From: JAUIAI01 sp050633665
Lineage (GTDB): Bacteria; Pseudomonadota; Gammaproteobacteria; Burkholderiales; Burkholderiaceae_E
Reading direction: 5' to 3'
Length of the DNA stretch: 64,000 nucleotides
Assembly (NCBI GenBank): GCA_050633665.1
Contig: JBOEGY010000004.1
Location: 1-64,000 of the forward strand
The notes below the pieces were generated by a model. The model did no database searches. It saw nothing but the letters and a program-made list of their open reading frames with translations, and was not told the DNA's origin. The position numbers and the translations under genes were made by a program. This document shows positions 8,582-16,766 of this stretch, piece after piece; the stretch's first letter is position 1; each line of letters opens with the position of its first letter.

Positions 8582-10453
8582 ATGCGCCGTACCGCTTCCA
8601 GAGCCGCTGCTGATTACCCACCCGAATCAAAAGGCGTCGTTGGCGGGCGCAATGATTGGCAAACGATTCGCCGGATGCTGCCTTACCTGTGGACGTATCG
8701 TTGGCGGGTCTTGATCGCGCTGGCCTGTATGGTCGGGGCAAAAAGCGCGATCGTCGGCGTGCCGATTCTGCTGAAGCAGTTGGTGGACGGGCTGACGCAG
8801 GCCGGGAATGCGGTGAGCGAACCGGCGTTGGTTGTGCCAATCGGTCTGGTCGTGACTTACGGCTTGCTGAGGCTCGCCACGACAGTTTTTACCGAGCTGC
8901 GCGAACTGGTCTTTGTCCGGGTGACGACTCAGGCGGTACGCTCAGCCGCGCTACAAGTGTTTGGCCATCTCCATGAGATGTCACTACGTTTTCACCTCGA
9001 TCGCCAGACCGGCGGGCTGACCAGCGATATCGAGCGCGGCACTCGGGGCATGTCGTCATTGGTGAGCTACACGCTCTACAGTATTTTTCCTACCCTGATT
9101 GAGATCAGCCTGGTGCTCGGTTATCTCGGCTTGAACTACGAACTGTCGTTTGCGCTGATCACGCTGGGGGCATTGCTGGCCTATGGTGTGTTTACGTTTT
9201 ATGTCACCGAATGGCGAACCCGGTTCCGGCGACGGATGAACAGTCTTGATTCAAAGGCAAACAGCCGGGCGATTGACTCGCTGATCAACTATGAAACCGT
9301 TAAGTATTTTAATAACGAGCAATTCGAAGCAGATCGCTACGATTCCAATCTGGCCAGCTATCAACAGGCGCGAGAGCAGAGTCAGGCCTCGCTGGCAATG
9401 CTGAACATTGGCCAGGCGGTGATTATTTCCACCGCTGTCGCTCTGATGATCTGGCGCGCTACAACCGGGGTTGTCGAAGGCCGGATGACTCTGGGTGATC
9501 TGGTTCTGGTCAACGGTTTCATGATCCAGTTGTATATCCCGCTGAATTTCCTGGGTACCTTGTACCGGGAAATCCGTCAGAGCCTGACCGATATGGAGCG
9601 CATGTTTGGATTGCTGGATGTAGAACGCGAAGTGGCCGATGCCACGGGGGCCGTTCCGCTTGTGCTGACGGGAACAACAGGTCATGGCTGGCAGGCACCC
9701 GCTATTCGGTTCGACCGGGTTGGTTTTTCGTATCAGCCGGAGCGGCAGATTCTGCGCGACGTGTCCTTTGAGATTCCGGCTGGTAGTCGTTGCGCGGTGG
9801 TCGGGGCGTCCGGCGCTGGCAAGTCTACGTTGTCCCGCCTGTTGTTTCGCTTTTATGATGTTCAGCATGGGTCGATTCAGATAGACGGGCAGGATATTCG
9901 CTCGTTTACGCAGGCCAGTCTGCGTTCGGCTACCGGCATCGTGCCGCAGGATACCGTGTTATTCAACGATACGATCGGCTACAACATCGCTTACGGTCGT
10001 CCCGGCGCCTCGCGTGAAGTCATCGAAGCGGCCGTGCGCGCCGCTCAACTGACCGATCTGATCGAACGCCTTCCCGACGGGCTTGAGACGATGGTTGGTG
10101 AGCGCGGGCTGAAGTTGTCGGGCGGAGAAAAGCAGCGGGTCGCGATTGCCCGCATGCTGTTAAAAGATCCTCCTATCCTGATTCTCGATGAGGCGACCTC
10201 CGCACTGGACAGTCACAACGAACAGGCAATTGCCGAGGCGCTTGAGCAGGTTTCCCGCAATCGGACGACACTCGTTATTGCGCATCGCTTGTCCACGGTT
10301 GTCAACGCAGATCAAATCATCGTGATGGATCAGGGACGAATCGTCGAAACGGGAACCCATCATGAGTTGCTGGCGGCAAATCGGGTCTATGCGCAGATGT
10401 GGCTGCTGCAACAACATGAGCAGGAGTCCGGTGATGCCGCTGGAGGGTCTTGA
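8582..10453 (+). CDS. Atm1/HMT-type ABC exporter, fused permease and ATPase
   Basis: 623-residue half-transporter with an N-terminal six-helix exporter domain (about 30-330) and a C-terminal nucleotide-binding domain (about 365-600). The latter shows Walker A GASGAGKST, signature LSGGEKQRVAIARM, Walker B ILILDEATSALD and the switch His in VIAHRLS. The membrane domain has SDIERGTRGMSSLVSYTLYSIFPTLIE and YETVKYFNNEQFE, which are typical of the mitochondrial Atm1 and bacterial HMT1 family that exports glutathione-linked or metal conjugates. It acts as a homodimer in the inner membrane. The ATG at 8582 has no clear Shine-Dalgarno. Family assignment is firm; the cargo is inferred. Confidence 0.9.
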   Translation: MRRTASRAAADYPPESKGVVGGRNDWQTIRRMLPYLWTYRWRVLIALACMVGAKSAIVGVPILLKQLVDGLTQAGNAVSEPALVVPIGLVVTYGLLRLATTVFTELRELVFVRVTTQAVRSAALQVFGHLHEMSLRFHLDRQTGGLTSDIERGTRGMSSLVSYTLYSIFPTLIEISLVLGYLGLNYELSFALITLGALLAYGVFTFYVTEWRTRFRRRMNSLDSKANSRAIDSLINYETVKYFNNEQFEADRYDSNLASYQQAREQSQASLAMLNIGQAVIISTAVALMIWRATTGVVEGRMTLGDLVLVNGFMIQLYIPLNFLGTLYREIRQSLTDMERMFGLLDVEREVADATGAVPLVLTGTTGHGWQAPAIRFDRVGFSYQPERQILRDVSFEIPAGSRCAVVGASGAGKSTLSRLLFRFYDVQHGSIQIDGQDIRSFTQASLRSATGIVPQDTVLFNDTIGYNIAYGRPGASREVIEAAVRAAQLTDLIERLPDGLETMVGERGLKLSGGEKQRVAIARMLLKDPPILILDEATSALDSHNEQAIAEALEQVSRNRTTLVIAHRLSTVVNADQIIVMDQGRIVETGTHHELLAANRVYAQMWLLQQHEQESGDAAGGS

Positions 10454-10538
10454 CCGCTGTCATCCCGGCTAAGCTGTAGATTGAAGATTTCCCCAGCTAC
10501 GGCACAATGCCAGGCATTGAACCAAAGGAGAAACCAGT

Positions 10539-11609
10539 ATGACCAAGCATCGTATTGCTGTAATTGCCGGGGATGGCATTGGCAAAGAGGTAATGCCCGA
10601 GGGCATCAAGGCACTCGATGCCACCGCCCGCCGGTTTGGGCTGGAGTTTTCTTATGATCACTTCGATTTCGCCAGCTGTGACTATTATTTGAAGCACGGC
10701 CAGATGATGCCGGACAACTGGAAAGACCAGATCGGCCAGCATGACGCTATTTTTTATGGTGCGGTGGGCTGGCCCGATACGGTGCCTGACCATATCTCGC
10801 TGTGGGGATCATTGTTGTTGTTCCGGCGCGAGTTCGACCAATACATTAATCTGCGTCCGGTCCGGTTGATGCCCGGCGTGCCCAGCCCATTGGCAAACCG
10901 TAAGCCCGGCGACATCGATTTTTATGTCGTGCGCGAGAACACTGAAGGGGAATATTCTTCCATCGGCGGCAAGGCGTTTCCCGGCACTGACCGGGAGGTG
11001 GTCATTCAGGAATCCGTCTTTACCCGCCAGGGGGTCGACCGGGTTCTGAAATACGCTTTCGATCTGGCGCAGAAACGAAAAAAGCAACTGACTTCGGCAA
11101 CCAAATCCAACGGCATTTTTATTTCAATGCCTTACTGGGACGAGCGTGTACAGGCAATGGAGTCTTTCTACCCTGATGTCAGCGTCAAGAAATTCCATAT
11201 CGACATCCTGACCGCTCATTTTGTCCGTAACCCTGACTGGTTTGATGTCGTGGTCGCGAGCAATCTGTTCGGTGACATCTTGTCCGATCTTGGCCCTGCC
11301 TGTACCGGGACGATCGGTATAGCGCCATCAGCCAATATTAATCCGGCGGGCGATTCCCCGTCGCTGTTTGAGCCGGTCCACGGCTCGGCGCCGGACATTT
11401 ATGGCAAAGGCGTCGCCAATCCGATCGGTCAGATCTGGTCAGCGGCCATGATGCTTGAGCATCTCGGTCACAAAGACGCCCATGATGCATTGCTGAAGGC
11501 GATTGAAACGGTTACCGAGAATGGGCCGAGAACGCCCGATATGAATGGCTCGGCCAAGACGACAGACGTCGGCAATGCGATTGCTGAATGTGTCGCATCA
11601 CAAAGCTGA
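10539..11609 (+). CDS. Tartrate dehydrogenase / D-malate dehydrogenase (decarboxylating)
   Basis: 356-residue member of the isocitrate/isopropylmalate dehydrogenase superfamily. Visible are IAVIAGDGIGKEVMPEG, the DHISLWGSLLLFRREFDQYINLRP substrate loop, VVRENTEGEYSSIGG, the metal-binding ASNLFGDILSDLGP and the NAD-binding EPVHGSAPDIYGKGVANP. The LWGS-LLFRREFDQY form is that of tartrate dehydrogenase/D-malate dehydrogenase (TtuC/DmlA) rather than LeuB. The enzyme uses NAD and a divalent metal on tartrate, D-malate or related 2-hydroxy acids. A strong AAAGGAG precedes the ATG. It is transcribed alone between the exporter and pyrC. Confidence 0.88.
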   Translation: MTKHRIAVIAGDGIGKEVMPEGIKALDATARRFGLEFSYDHFDFASCDYYLKHGQMMPDNWKDQIGQHDAIFYGAVGWPDTVPDHISLWGSLLLFRREFDQYINLRPVRLMPGVPSPLANRKPGDIDFYVVRENTEGEYSSIGGKAFPGTDREVVIQESVFTRQGVDRVLKYAFDLAQKRKKQLTSATKSNGIFISMPYWDERVQAMESFYPDVSVKKFHIDILTAHFVRNPDWFDVVVASNLFGDILSDLGPACTGTIGIAPSANINPAGDSPSLFEPVHGSAPDIYGKGVANPIGQIWSAAMMLEHLGHKDAHDALLKAIETVTENGPRTPDMNGSAKTTDVGNAIAECVASQS

Positions 11610-11699
11610 GCGCGGGTTTCGTTGATTGAGTTTTTTCGGGTAGACTTCGCTGCAGACAAATACCAATGTAGTTGATAAAACAGACGTATCTAATAACAA

Positions 11700-11802
11700 A
11701 CCCATGTGGTATTTGGCGGTCGGGCATCCAGGGGGGTGTCAGAACTGCGCAGTCCTCGAAGCGAGAACTGCATTAAGAGCCCGGCAACGTCGGGCTTTTT
11801 TT
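11700..11802 (+). ncRNA. Possible small RNA or pyrC leader with two hairpins
   Basis: This stretch has no good ORF but two strong hairpins. The first (11749-11771) pairs GCAGT-C-CTCG with CGAG-A-ACTGC around an AAG loop. The second is the terminator at 11776-11802. The arrangement fits either a free-standing small RNA or a transcribed leader that ends before pyrC. I could not find a convincing promoter and do not recognise an Rfam family; tRNA, 6S and 4.5S RNA do not fit. Confidence 0.35.
11776..11802 (+). terminator. Rho-independent terminator upstream of pyrC
   Basis: AGCCCG (11778-11783) pairs with CGGGCT (11791-11796) and is followed by a run of seven T. It is the clearest intrinsic terminator in the window. 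It sits between the tartrate dehydrogenase gene and pyrC, 40 bases before the pyrC ATG, so it either ends the upstream transcript or small RNA or works as a pyrC attenuator. Confidence 0.75.
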
Positions 11803-11842
11803 CGTCCGGCGCCCGCGCGGCTGAGCGGGTATATTTCGTCTC

Positions 11843-12934
11843 ATGACTGAACAAAATACTTCCCCAGCGGGTTCGGTAAACCCCGATCAAATCACACTGC
11901 GTCAGCCGGATGACTGGCATCTTCATCTGCGAGACGGTGTCGCCCTTGAGGCGGTTATCGCCGCCACTGCCAATCAGTTCGCTCGGGCGATCATCATGCC
12001 AAATTTAAGGGAACCGGTGACTGATTTGTCCGCGGCAAGCGCTTACAAAGAACGGATTGACCGGGCTTGTCGTGAGCAGGCTCCGGCATCTGCCTTCGAG
12101 GCCCTGATGACTTTGTATCTGACTGACCGGACTGACCCTTCGGTCATTCATGAGGGGCATCAGAGCGGCCTGATCCGGGCGGTAAAGCTCTACCCCGCGG
12201 GCGCTACGACGAACTCGGACGCCGGGGTGACCGATCTGACCCGGGCCTACCCGGCGCTTGAAGCAATGCAGGCATGTTCGATGCCACTGCTGGTTCATGG
12301 TGAAGTGACTGATCCAGCGGTTGATGTGTTCGATCGTGAGGCAAGATTCATTGATCAGGTCTTGATCCCGCTGCGCAAACAGTTCCCGGCACTCAAAGTC
12401 GTGTTCGAACACATTACGACCGAGCAGGCGGCGCACTATGTCCGCGACGCGACCGGCCCGCTGGCGGCGACGATCACTCCGCAACATTTGCTCTACAACC
12501 GAAACGCGATCTTTTCAGGCGGGCTGCGCCCGCACTGGTATTGCCTGCCGGTACTCAAACGCGAACATCACCGGCTGGCGCTGGTCGAGGCGGCGACCTC
12601 CGGCAGCGAACGGTTTTTCCTGGGGACTGACAGCGCGCCCCATGCTGCGATTCTGAAAGAGCATGCCAGGGGGTGCGCCGGTTGTTACAGTGCGCCGTAT
12701 GCGATGGCGCTTTATGCCACCGCCTTCGACAGGGCCGGACGTCTTGACCGGCTTGAAGCGTTTGCCAGTCTGAACGGGCCTGCGTTTTACGGCCTGCCTG
12801 TCAATGAGAACAAGGTCAGTTTGCGCCGGCAAGCCAGCGAGATCGCACCGTCGCTGCCTTTTGGCGATCAGACTATTGTGCCTCTGGGCGGTGGCGAGTC
12901 CATCGACTGGGTGTTTGAAAGCCAGCCGTCATGA
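11843..12934 (+). CDS. pyrC: Dihydroorotase
   Basis: Zinc amidohydrolase of pyrimidine synthesis that cyclises carbamoyl aspartate to dihydroorotate. 363 residues, the length of the class II (E. coli type) enzymes. Metal-binding and catalytic elements are visible: DDWHLHLRDG near residue 30, AVKLYPAGATTNS with the carboxylated Lys, LLVHGEVT, FEHITT, ATITPQHLL and the late LGTDSAPH with its catalytic Asp. The first 15 residues are a variable extension. The stop overlaps the start of the next gene by four bases (ATGA at 12931-12934), so translation is probably coupled. A terminator-bearing leader lies just upstream. Confidence 0.95.
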   Translation: MTEQNTSPAGSVNPDQITLRQPDDWHLHLRDGVALEAVIAATANQFARAIIMPNLREPVTDLSAASAYKERIDRACREQAPASAFEALMTLYLTDRTDPSVIHEGHQSGLIRAVKLYPAGATTNSDAGVTDLTRAYPALEAMQACSMPLLVHGEVTDPAVDVFDREARFIDQVLIPLRKQFPALKVVFEHITTEQAAHYVRDATGPLAATITPQHLLYNRNAIFSGGLRPHWYCLPVLKREHHRLALVEAATSGSERFFLGTDSAPHAAILKEHARGCAGCYSAPYAMALYATAFDRAGRLDRLEAFASLNGPAFYGLPVNENKVSLRRQASEIAPSLPFGDQTIVPLGGGESIDWVFESQPS

Positions 12935-13953
12935 AGGTTCTGATTACCGGAGGGGCCGGCTTTGTGGGTCAGCGTCTGGCGGCGGCATTGCTTGAGTTGC
13001 CGGCAATTGTGGTCGGCGGGGCGGCGGCCGAGCCGATTGACCAGATCACCTGTTTTGACCGTACCTGTGGAAATTTGTCTGATCCACGGCTCACCTATGT
13101 CACCGGCGACATTACTGATCCGGCTGTGTTTGAGACTCTGGTGAGCCCTGATACCAGCCTGATTTTTCATTTGGCGGCGATTGTCAGCGGGTCAGCCGAA
13201 GCCGATTTTGATCTTGGCATGAAGGTCAATCTGCGTGGCACTCAGTTACTGCTGGCGGCTTGCCGCCAGGCCGGGCATTGTCCCCAACTGGTGTTTTCCA
13301 GCTCGATTGCGGTCTTTGGCGGCGACCTGCCGCCGGTGATCACCGACGAGACCACCCCGATGCCGCAGGGCTCTTACGGCGTTCAAAAACTCATCTGCGA
13401 GCAGTTGATTCAGGATTATTCGCGCAAAGGATTTATTCGCGGCTGTAGCCTGCGTCTGCCGGGGGTGTTGGTTCGTCCCGGTGAGCCGAACGGGGCGGCG
13501 TCAGGGTTTTCGTCGGCGATTATCCGCGAGCCGCTGGCCAATCGCCCCATGGTCTTGCCGGTTCCGCAAACTACGCCCATGTGGGCAGCGTCACCCAAGA
13601 CAGTGAGTGCGAACCTGATTCATGCGGCCAGTCTGTCGCAACAAGCCTGGCAGGCAAATCGCTCATTGAATCTGCCGGGTCATGTCGTCACGATGACTGA
13701 AGCACTGCAAGTGTTGGAGGCCCTTGGGGGAGAGTCGCTGCGTGCGCTGGTCAGTCTGCAGCCAGATCCGGATGTCATGGCGTTGGTGGACACCTGGGCC
13801 GCGCGTTTCGAAACCCCGCGCGCGTTCGCACTGGGGTTTCATCCAGACGATGGGTTTGCGGCGATGGTAGCCGCCTATATTCGCGATAACCCCGGTGCGA
13901 TCAAGGCCGAAATTGACCCTGGCAGACTCGATCAGGGCAGTTTGAGTTCGTAG
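12931..13953 (+). CDS. DenD-like NAD-dependent epimerase/dehydrogenase
   Basis: 340-residue extended short-chain dehydrogenase. The Rossmann motif GGAGFVGQRLA is at the N-terminus, followed by HLAAIVSGSAEADFDLGMKVN, the catalytic Ser region VFSSSIAVFGG and the YxxxK motif SYGVQKLICEQL. The SxEADFDLGMxVN and RLPGVLVRPG segments are those of D-erythronate dehydrogenase (DenD) and relatives in four-carbon sugar acid degradation. Other genes of that pathway are not adjacent. It overlaps pyrC by four bases. Its 3' end overlaps the end of the convergent FimV-like gene by 22 bases. Family sure; substrate inferred. Confidence 0.8.
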   Translation: MKVLITGGAGFVGQRLAAALLELPAIVVGGAAAEPIDQITCFDRTCGNLSDPRLTYVTGDITDPAVFETLVSPDTSLIFHLAAIVSGSAEADFDLGMKVNLRGTQLLLAACRQAGHCPQLVFSSSIAVFGGDLPPVITDETTPMPQGSYGVQKLICEQLIQDYSRKGFIRGCSLRLPGVLVRPGEPNGAASGFSSAIIREPLANRPMVLPVPQTTPMWAASPKTVSANLIHAASLSQQAWQANRSLNLPGHVVTMTEALQVLEALGGESLRALVSLQPDPDVMALVDTWAARFETPRAFALGFHPDDGFAAMVAAYIRDNPGAIKAEIDPGRLDQGSLSS

Positions 13954-14327
13954 AGAACGTTTGAATCAGGTTTGCCTGCGGCGCCCAGCACCACATCCAC
14001 ACTGTCTGCGTAAACCAGCTCCTCGGATTGCAGGATAATCAGGTTGCTGGTCATCGGCATCGACAAGGTGAATCGCGTTGGGTCCGGGGCGGCCGCATCA
14101 TTACCGGCATTGGTCGAGACAACCTGAAACTGGGTAATAGACAGCAATTCATTGGGCTGCGCCGTAAAAGGGATTGCAACCTTGAGTCGCTGGCCCTTGC
14201 CGGACATCACGCTGGCGGTGCCAAATTCGACCGCACTGGCGGCACTTGTCGCCAGTAGTCCGGCGAGTGCTGCGGCCACGATGGCTGACCGGCGGGTCGC
14301 GTGACGGGAAGTAATACTGAAGCGCAT
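13932..14327 (-). CDS. Secreted protein resembling the FimV N-terminal domain
   Basis: 131 residues with a cleavable signal peptide (about 1-32, ending ATSAASA). The mature start VEFGTASVMSGKGQRLKVAIPF resembles the N-terminal domain of FimV/HubP proteins, where a similar segment precedes a LysM domain. Here there is nothing after that domain. An AAGGAG site precedes the ATG. A role in pilus assembly or cell pole organisation is therefore only a possibility. The 3' end overlaps the convergent dehydrogenase gene by 22 bases. Confidence 0.6.
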   Translation of the reverse strand: MRFSITSRHATRRSAIVAAALAGLLATSAASAVEFGTASVMSGKGQRLKVAIPFTAQPNELLSITQFQVVSTNAGNDAAAPDPTRFTLSMPMTSNLIILQSEELVYADSVDVVLGAAGKPDSNVLYELKLP

Positions 14328-14446
14328 TTGAACTCCTTCGATGTTTCAATCTGGTGGGCCCGACCGCGCAATTTGCCAACTATTCAAACAAGCGGCTTCG
14401 CAGTCTGCCCGTGCACATTCTTGCGTGGCCAACTAGAATGGCAACT

Positions 14447-14845
14447 GAAAGCAGGCTGGACGGTCGCTGGCGGGAGACTCTCGGGGCTCAAGCTGGAGGA
14501 AGGTCCGGACTCCGCAGGACGGAATGCTGGCTAACGGCCAGGCGCTGGGCGGCTCAAGCTGCCTGGCGACGGAAAGTGGCGCAGAAAATATACCGCCCCG
14601 GCTACCTACGGTAGTTGAGGTAAGGGTGAAAAGGCGAGTTAAGAGCTCACCGCGGCGTTGGTGACAACGCTGGCAGGCCAAACCCCATTCGGAGCAACAC
14701 CAAATAGGCGTGCATCTGGTTTACCAGGCAGGGCGGTCCGCCCTAGTACGCGGGTTGGTGGCTAGAACGGTCAGGCAACTGATCGTCCAGAGGAATGACC
14801 GTCACGCCCTCGGGCGGACAGAATCCGGCCTACAGGCCTGCTTTC
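14447..14845 (+). ncRNA. rnpB: RNase P RNA, bacterial type A
   Basis: Catalytic RNA that removes 5' leaders from pre-tRNA. The ends pair as P1: GAAAGCAGGC (14447-14456) with GCCTGCTTTC (14836-14845). Core landmarks are GAGGAAGGTCCGGACTCC (5' strand of P4), the TAAGGGTGAAAAGGCG and TAAGAGCTCACCG segments of the specificity domain, and AGAATCCGGCCTA (3' strand of P4). The P4 helix carries a G-C pair where most bacteria have A-U, and both strands have changed. Its position upstream of mraZ is typical of Burkholderiales. Ends are set from P1 pairing and may be off by a few bases. Confidence 0.93.
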
Positions 14846-14993
14846 ACTTTATCGCCAGGTTGAAACTAATAGAGTTTGTTAATAACTCAGGGTTTCCAGC
14901 CGGGATTGCTTCTACGCGCCGCCGTTGCAGGCGCCGAATCGTCTGGTTCGGATCAACGCATCACCTCTCTACTTCAAGTAAATTGTTCGGTTA

Positions 14994-15014
14994 AGAATGT
15001 AAAGCATTCTTTTT
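14994..15014 (+). terminator. Weak terminator-like hairpin after rnpB
   Basis: AGAATG (14994-14999) and CATTCT (15005-15010) pair around a five-base loop and are followed by TTTT. The stem is AT-rich and 150 bases downstream of the mature rnpB end, so termination would be inefficient. It could end the rnpB precursor transcript before the dcw promoter. Confidence 0.35.
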
Positions 15015-15132
15015 AATCGAACTATCATTTTCCGTGCAGTGTAACCAATTTGGGGGATGAAACTGAGTCGCTCATTTCTGGTGCCGATTTTCTCTAAGTC
15101 CTTGTGGCAATTGATAAAACAGGTCATATGAC

Positions 15133-15161
15133 TTGACCCCGCCCAGAGAAGACTCTACAGT
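15133..15161 (+). promoter_or_regulatory. Candidate dcw cluster promoter (Pmra)
   Basis: TTGACC (15133-15138) and TACAGT (15156-15161) are separated by exactly 17 bases, a good sigma-70 arrangement. Transcription would begin around 15168, beside the MraZ-box-like repeats and about 130 bases before mraZ. This is the only strong promoter candidate ahead of the dcw genes in this gap. Confidence 0.5.
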
Positions 15162-15169
15162 CCGGTGTA

Positions 15170-15206
15170 GTGGCACAAAACACTACATAAGTGAACAAAA
15201 GTGGAG
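15170..15206 (+). promoter_or_regulatory. MraZ-box-like direct repeats
   Basis: GTGGCA (15170), GTGAAC (15191) and GTGGAG (15201) form GTGRNN repeats spaced 21 and 10 bases, that is, in helical phase. In bacteria where it was studied, MraZ represses its own operon by binding about three or four GTGG-type repeats near the promoter. The repeats here are imperfect, with the second lacking the last G. Autoregulation of the dcw cluster is inferred. Confidence 0.5.
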
Positions 15207-15296
15207 TTTGTGCCTAAAAATTAATCATATTCTGGGGCTGAGTCAGCGGCATCAGAGTTGTGATTGGCGGCTAGGAATCACTCATCGGCTCGGCAA

Positions 15297-15731
15297 ATGG
15301 CCTTTTTTGGCACCAGTAAAGTCACGCTCGACACCAAGGGACGCTTCGCGATTCCGACCCGCTATCGCGCGTCGATCGCCGAAGAGTGCGGCGGCAAGAT
15401 GTGGATCACGCTTGGTCCGCGCAAAGAGCTGTGGCTGCTGACTGACCCAAGCTGGGTCCGCCTGAACGAGTCGCTCGCTTCTCGTCCGGTGACTGACCCC
15501 TTCCGAAATCGCCTGATTAATAACGCCGACATGCTCGAGATCGATCTCGACGGTGGTGGCCGGGTGCTGATCCCGTCCGGGTTGCGTGAGAAGGGCGTGT
15601 TGCCCAATCCAAACCTCGCGTTTCGGGGTGGTGGCAATCATTTCGAGGTCTGGGACTGGGATACCCACATGAAGGTCGAAGAAGACGATCAACCGGCAGT
15701 CGAAGCAAGTGCTGCGGATTTTAATTTCTAG
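15297..15731 (+). CDS. mraZ: Transcriptional regulator MraZ
   Basis: First gene of the dcw cluster; ring-forming DNA-binding repressor of the cluster. The two AbrB-like halves are visible: KVTLDTKGRFAIPTRYR near the start and LEIDLDGGGRVLIPSGLRE in the second half. 144 residues from the ATG at 15297, which gives the family N-terminus MAFFG; an upstream TTG at 15264 is not needed. The single TAG stop (15729-15731) is followed in the same frame by the rsmH reading frame, with no stop and no ATG, GTG or TTG for 27 codons. Confidence 0.93.
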   Translation: MAFFGTSKVTLDTKGRFAIPTRYRASIAEECGGKMWITLGPRKELWLLTDPSWVRLNESLASRPVTDPFRNRLINNADMLEIDLDGGGRVLIPSGLREKGVLPNPNLAFRGGGNHFEVWDWDTHMKVEEDDQPAVEASAADFNF

Positions 15732-15812
15732 AACCGGTCAGACGGGTTACAGGGTGAGAACATCGTTGGCAGCCAATCCTCTACGGCGAGTGGGTCAGAG
15801 CATATTCCAGTC

Positions 15813-16766
15813 ATGCTTGACGATGCACTCGCGGCTCTGGCCATCAGGCCAGATGGGACTTATTGCGACGCGACTTTTGGCCGGGGTGGGCATAGCCAGG
15901 CCATTCTCGACCGTCTGGGGCCGGCCGGCCGGCTTGTTGCCATTGATCGTGACCCCCAGGCGGTTGCGGCCGGGCAGACGCTCGCAGCAAACCGCTCGCC
16001 AGACGCCGCTCGCTTCGATCTTGCCCGGGCTCGTTTCTCAGAACTTCCTGACGTCTTGTCGACATTCGGTGTTGAACAAGTGGACGGCGTTCTGTTCGAT
16101 CTGGGTGTCTCTTCGCCGCAGCTCGATCAGGCTGAGCGCGGTTTCAGTTTCATGCGTGACGGGCCACTTGATATGCGTATGGAATCAGATGCCGGTGAGC
16201 CCGTGTGGCAATGGCTTGAACGGGCCGACGAAAAAGAACTTACCGAGGTGATTAGAAATTATGGCGAAGAACGGTTTGCTGGGTCGATTGCAAAGGCGAT
16301 TATTGCTCGCCGCACGGACAGCACCAGGTCGGCGTTACGCACCACCCAGCAACTTGCCGATCTCGTGGCGGGCGTCGTCCGCAGGCGGGGCGGGCGGTCG
16401 AAGGTGGCCAAGAACCCGGCAACCCGCACCTTTCAGGCTTTACGGATTTTCATCAATCAAGAGCTTGAGGAGCTCACGCTCGTCTTGAACAAGGCGGTTG
16501 ATTGTCTGGCGCCCGGGGGGCGACTGGTGGTGATTAGTTTTCATTCTCTTGAAGATCGAATCGTGAAGGAATTCATGGCAACAGAAAGTGGTCAGCGGGC
16601 AAAGAAAGATCCGATCTCGGGTGCGCCCGTGCATGAGCGAACGCCACGCCTGGGCCGGGTACAGCGAATCCTGGCCGGTGTTGCTGAAGCCGATCAGAAC
16701 GTGCGGGCTCGCTCGGCCGTCATGCGCGTTGCTGAGCGCACCGATGAAGCCGGAGTTGCCGCATGA
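15813..16766 (+). CDS. rsmH: 16S rRNA (cytosine-1402-N4) methyltransferase RsmH
   Basis: SAM-dependent methyltransferase (formerly MraW) acting on C1402 of 16S rRNA. Visible are DATFGRGGHSQAIL (SAM site), VAIDRDPQA, DGVLFDLGVSSPQLD and the C-terminal LVVISFHSLEDRIVKEF. 317 residues from the first ATG. The family normally starts several residues earlier with HIPVMLDE; the bases just upstream do encode GSEHIPV in frame, but no canonical start codon exists between the mraZ stop and this ATG. Translation may begin at a rare codon such as ATC 15762 or ATT 15804, or by amber readthrough. The stop overlaps ftsL by four bases. Confidence 0.92.
   Translation: MLDDALAALAIRPDGTYCDATFGRGGHSQAILDRLGPAGRLVAIDRDPQAVAAGQTLAANRSPDAARFDLARARFSELPDVLSTFGVEQVDGVLFDLGVSSPQLDQAERGFSFMRDGPLDMRMESDAGEPVWQWLERADEKELTEVIRNYGEERFAGSIAKAIIARRTDSTRSALRTTQQLADLVAGVVRRRGGRSKVAKNPATRTFQALRIFINQELEELTLVLNKAVDCLAPGGRLVVISFHSLEDRIVKEFMATESGQRAKKDPISGAPVHERTPRLGRVQRILAGVAEADQNVRARSAVMRVAERTDEAGVAA

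Larger units (their letters stand above)
14846..15296 (+). other. Intergenic region between rnpB and mraZ
   Basis: About 450 bases without a convincing gene. It holds a weak terminator-like hairpin (14994-15014), a promoter candidate (15133-15161) and MraZ-box-like repeats (15170-15206). Short open frames here have no family resemblance or ribosome binding site. The part between about 15015 and 15130 is AT-richer than its surroundings and shows nothing else I can support. Confidence 0.6.

Noticed and set aside
11700..11802. tRNA, 6S RNA or SRP RNA in the gap before pyrC
   Set aside because: No TTCGANTC arm or cloverleaf, no 6S bubble pattern and no GGAAGGAAGCAGCC-like SRP loop.
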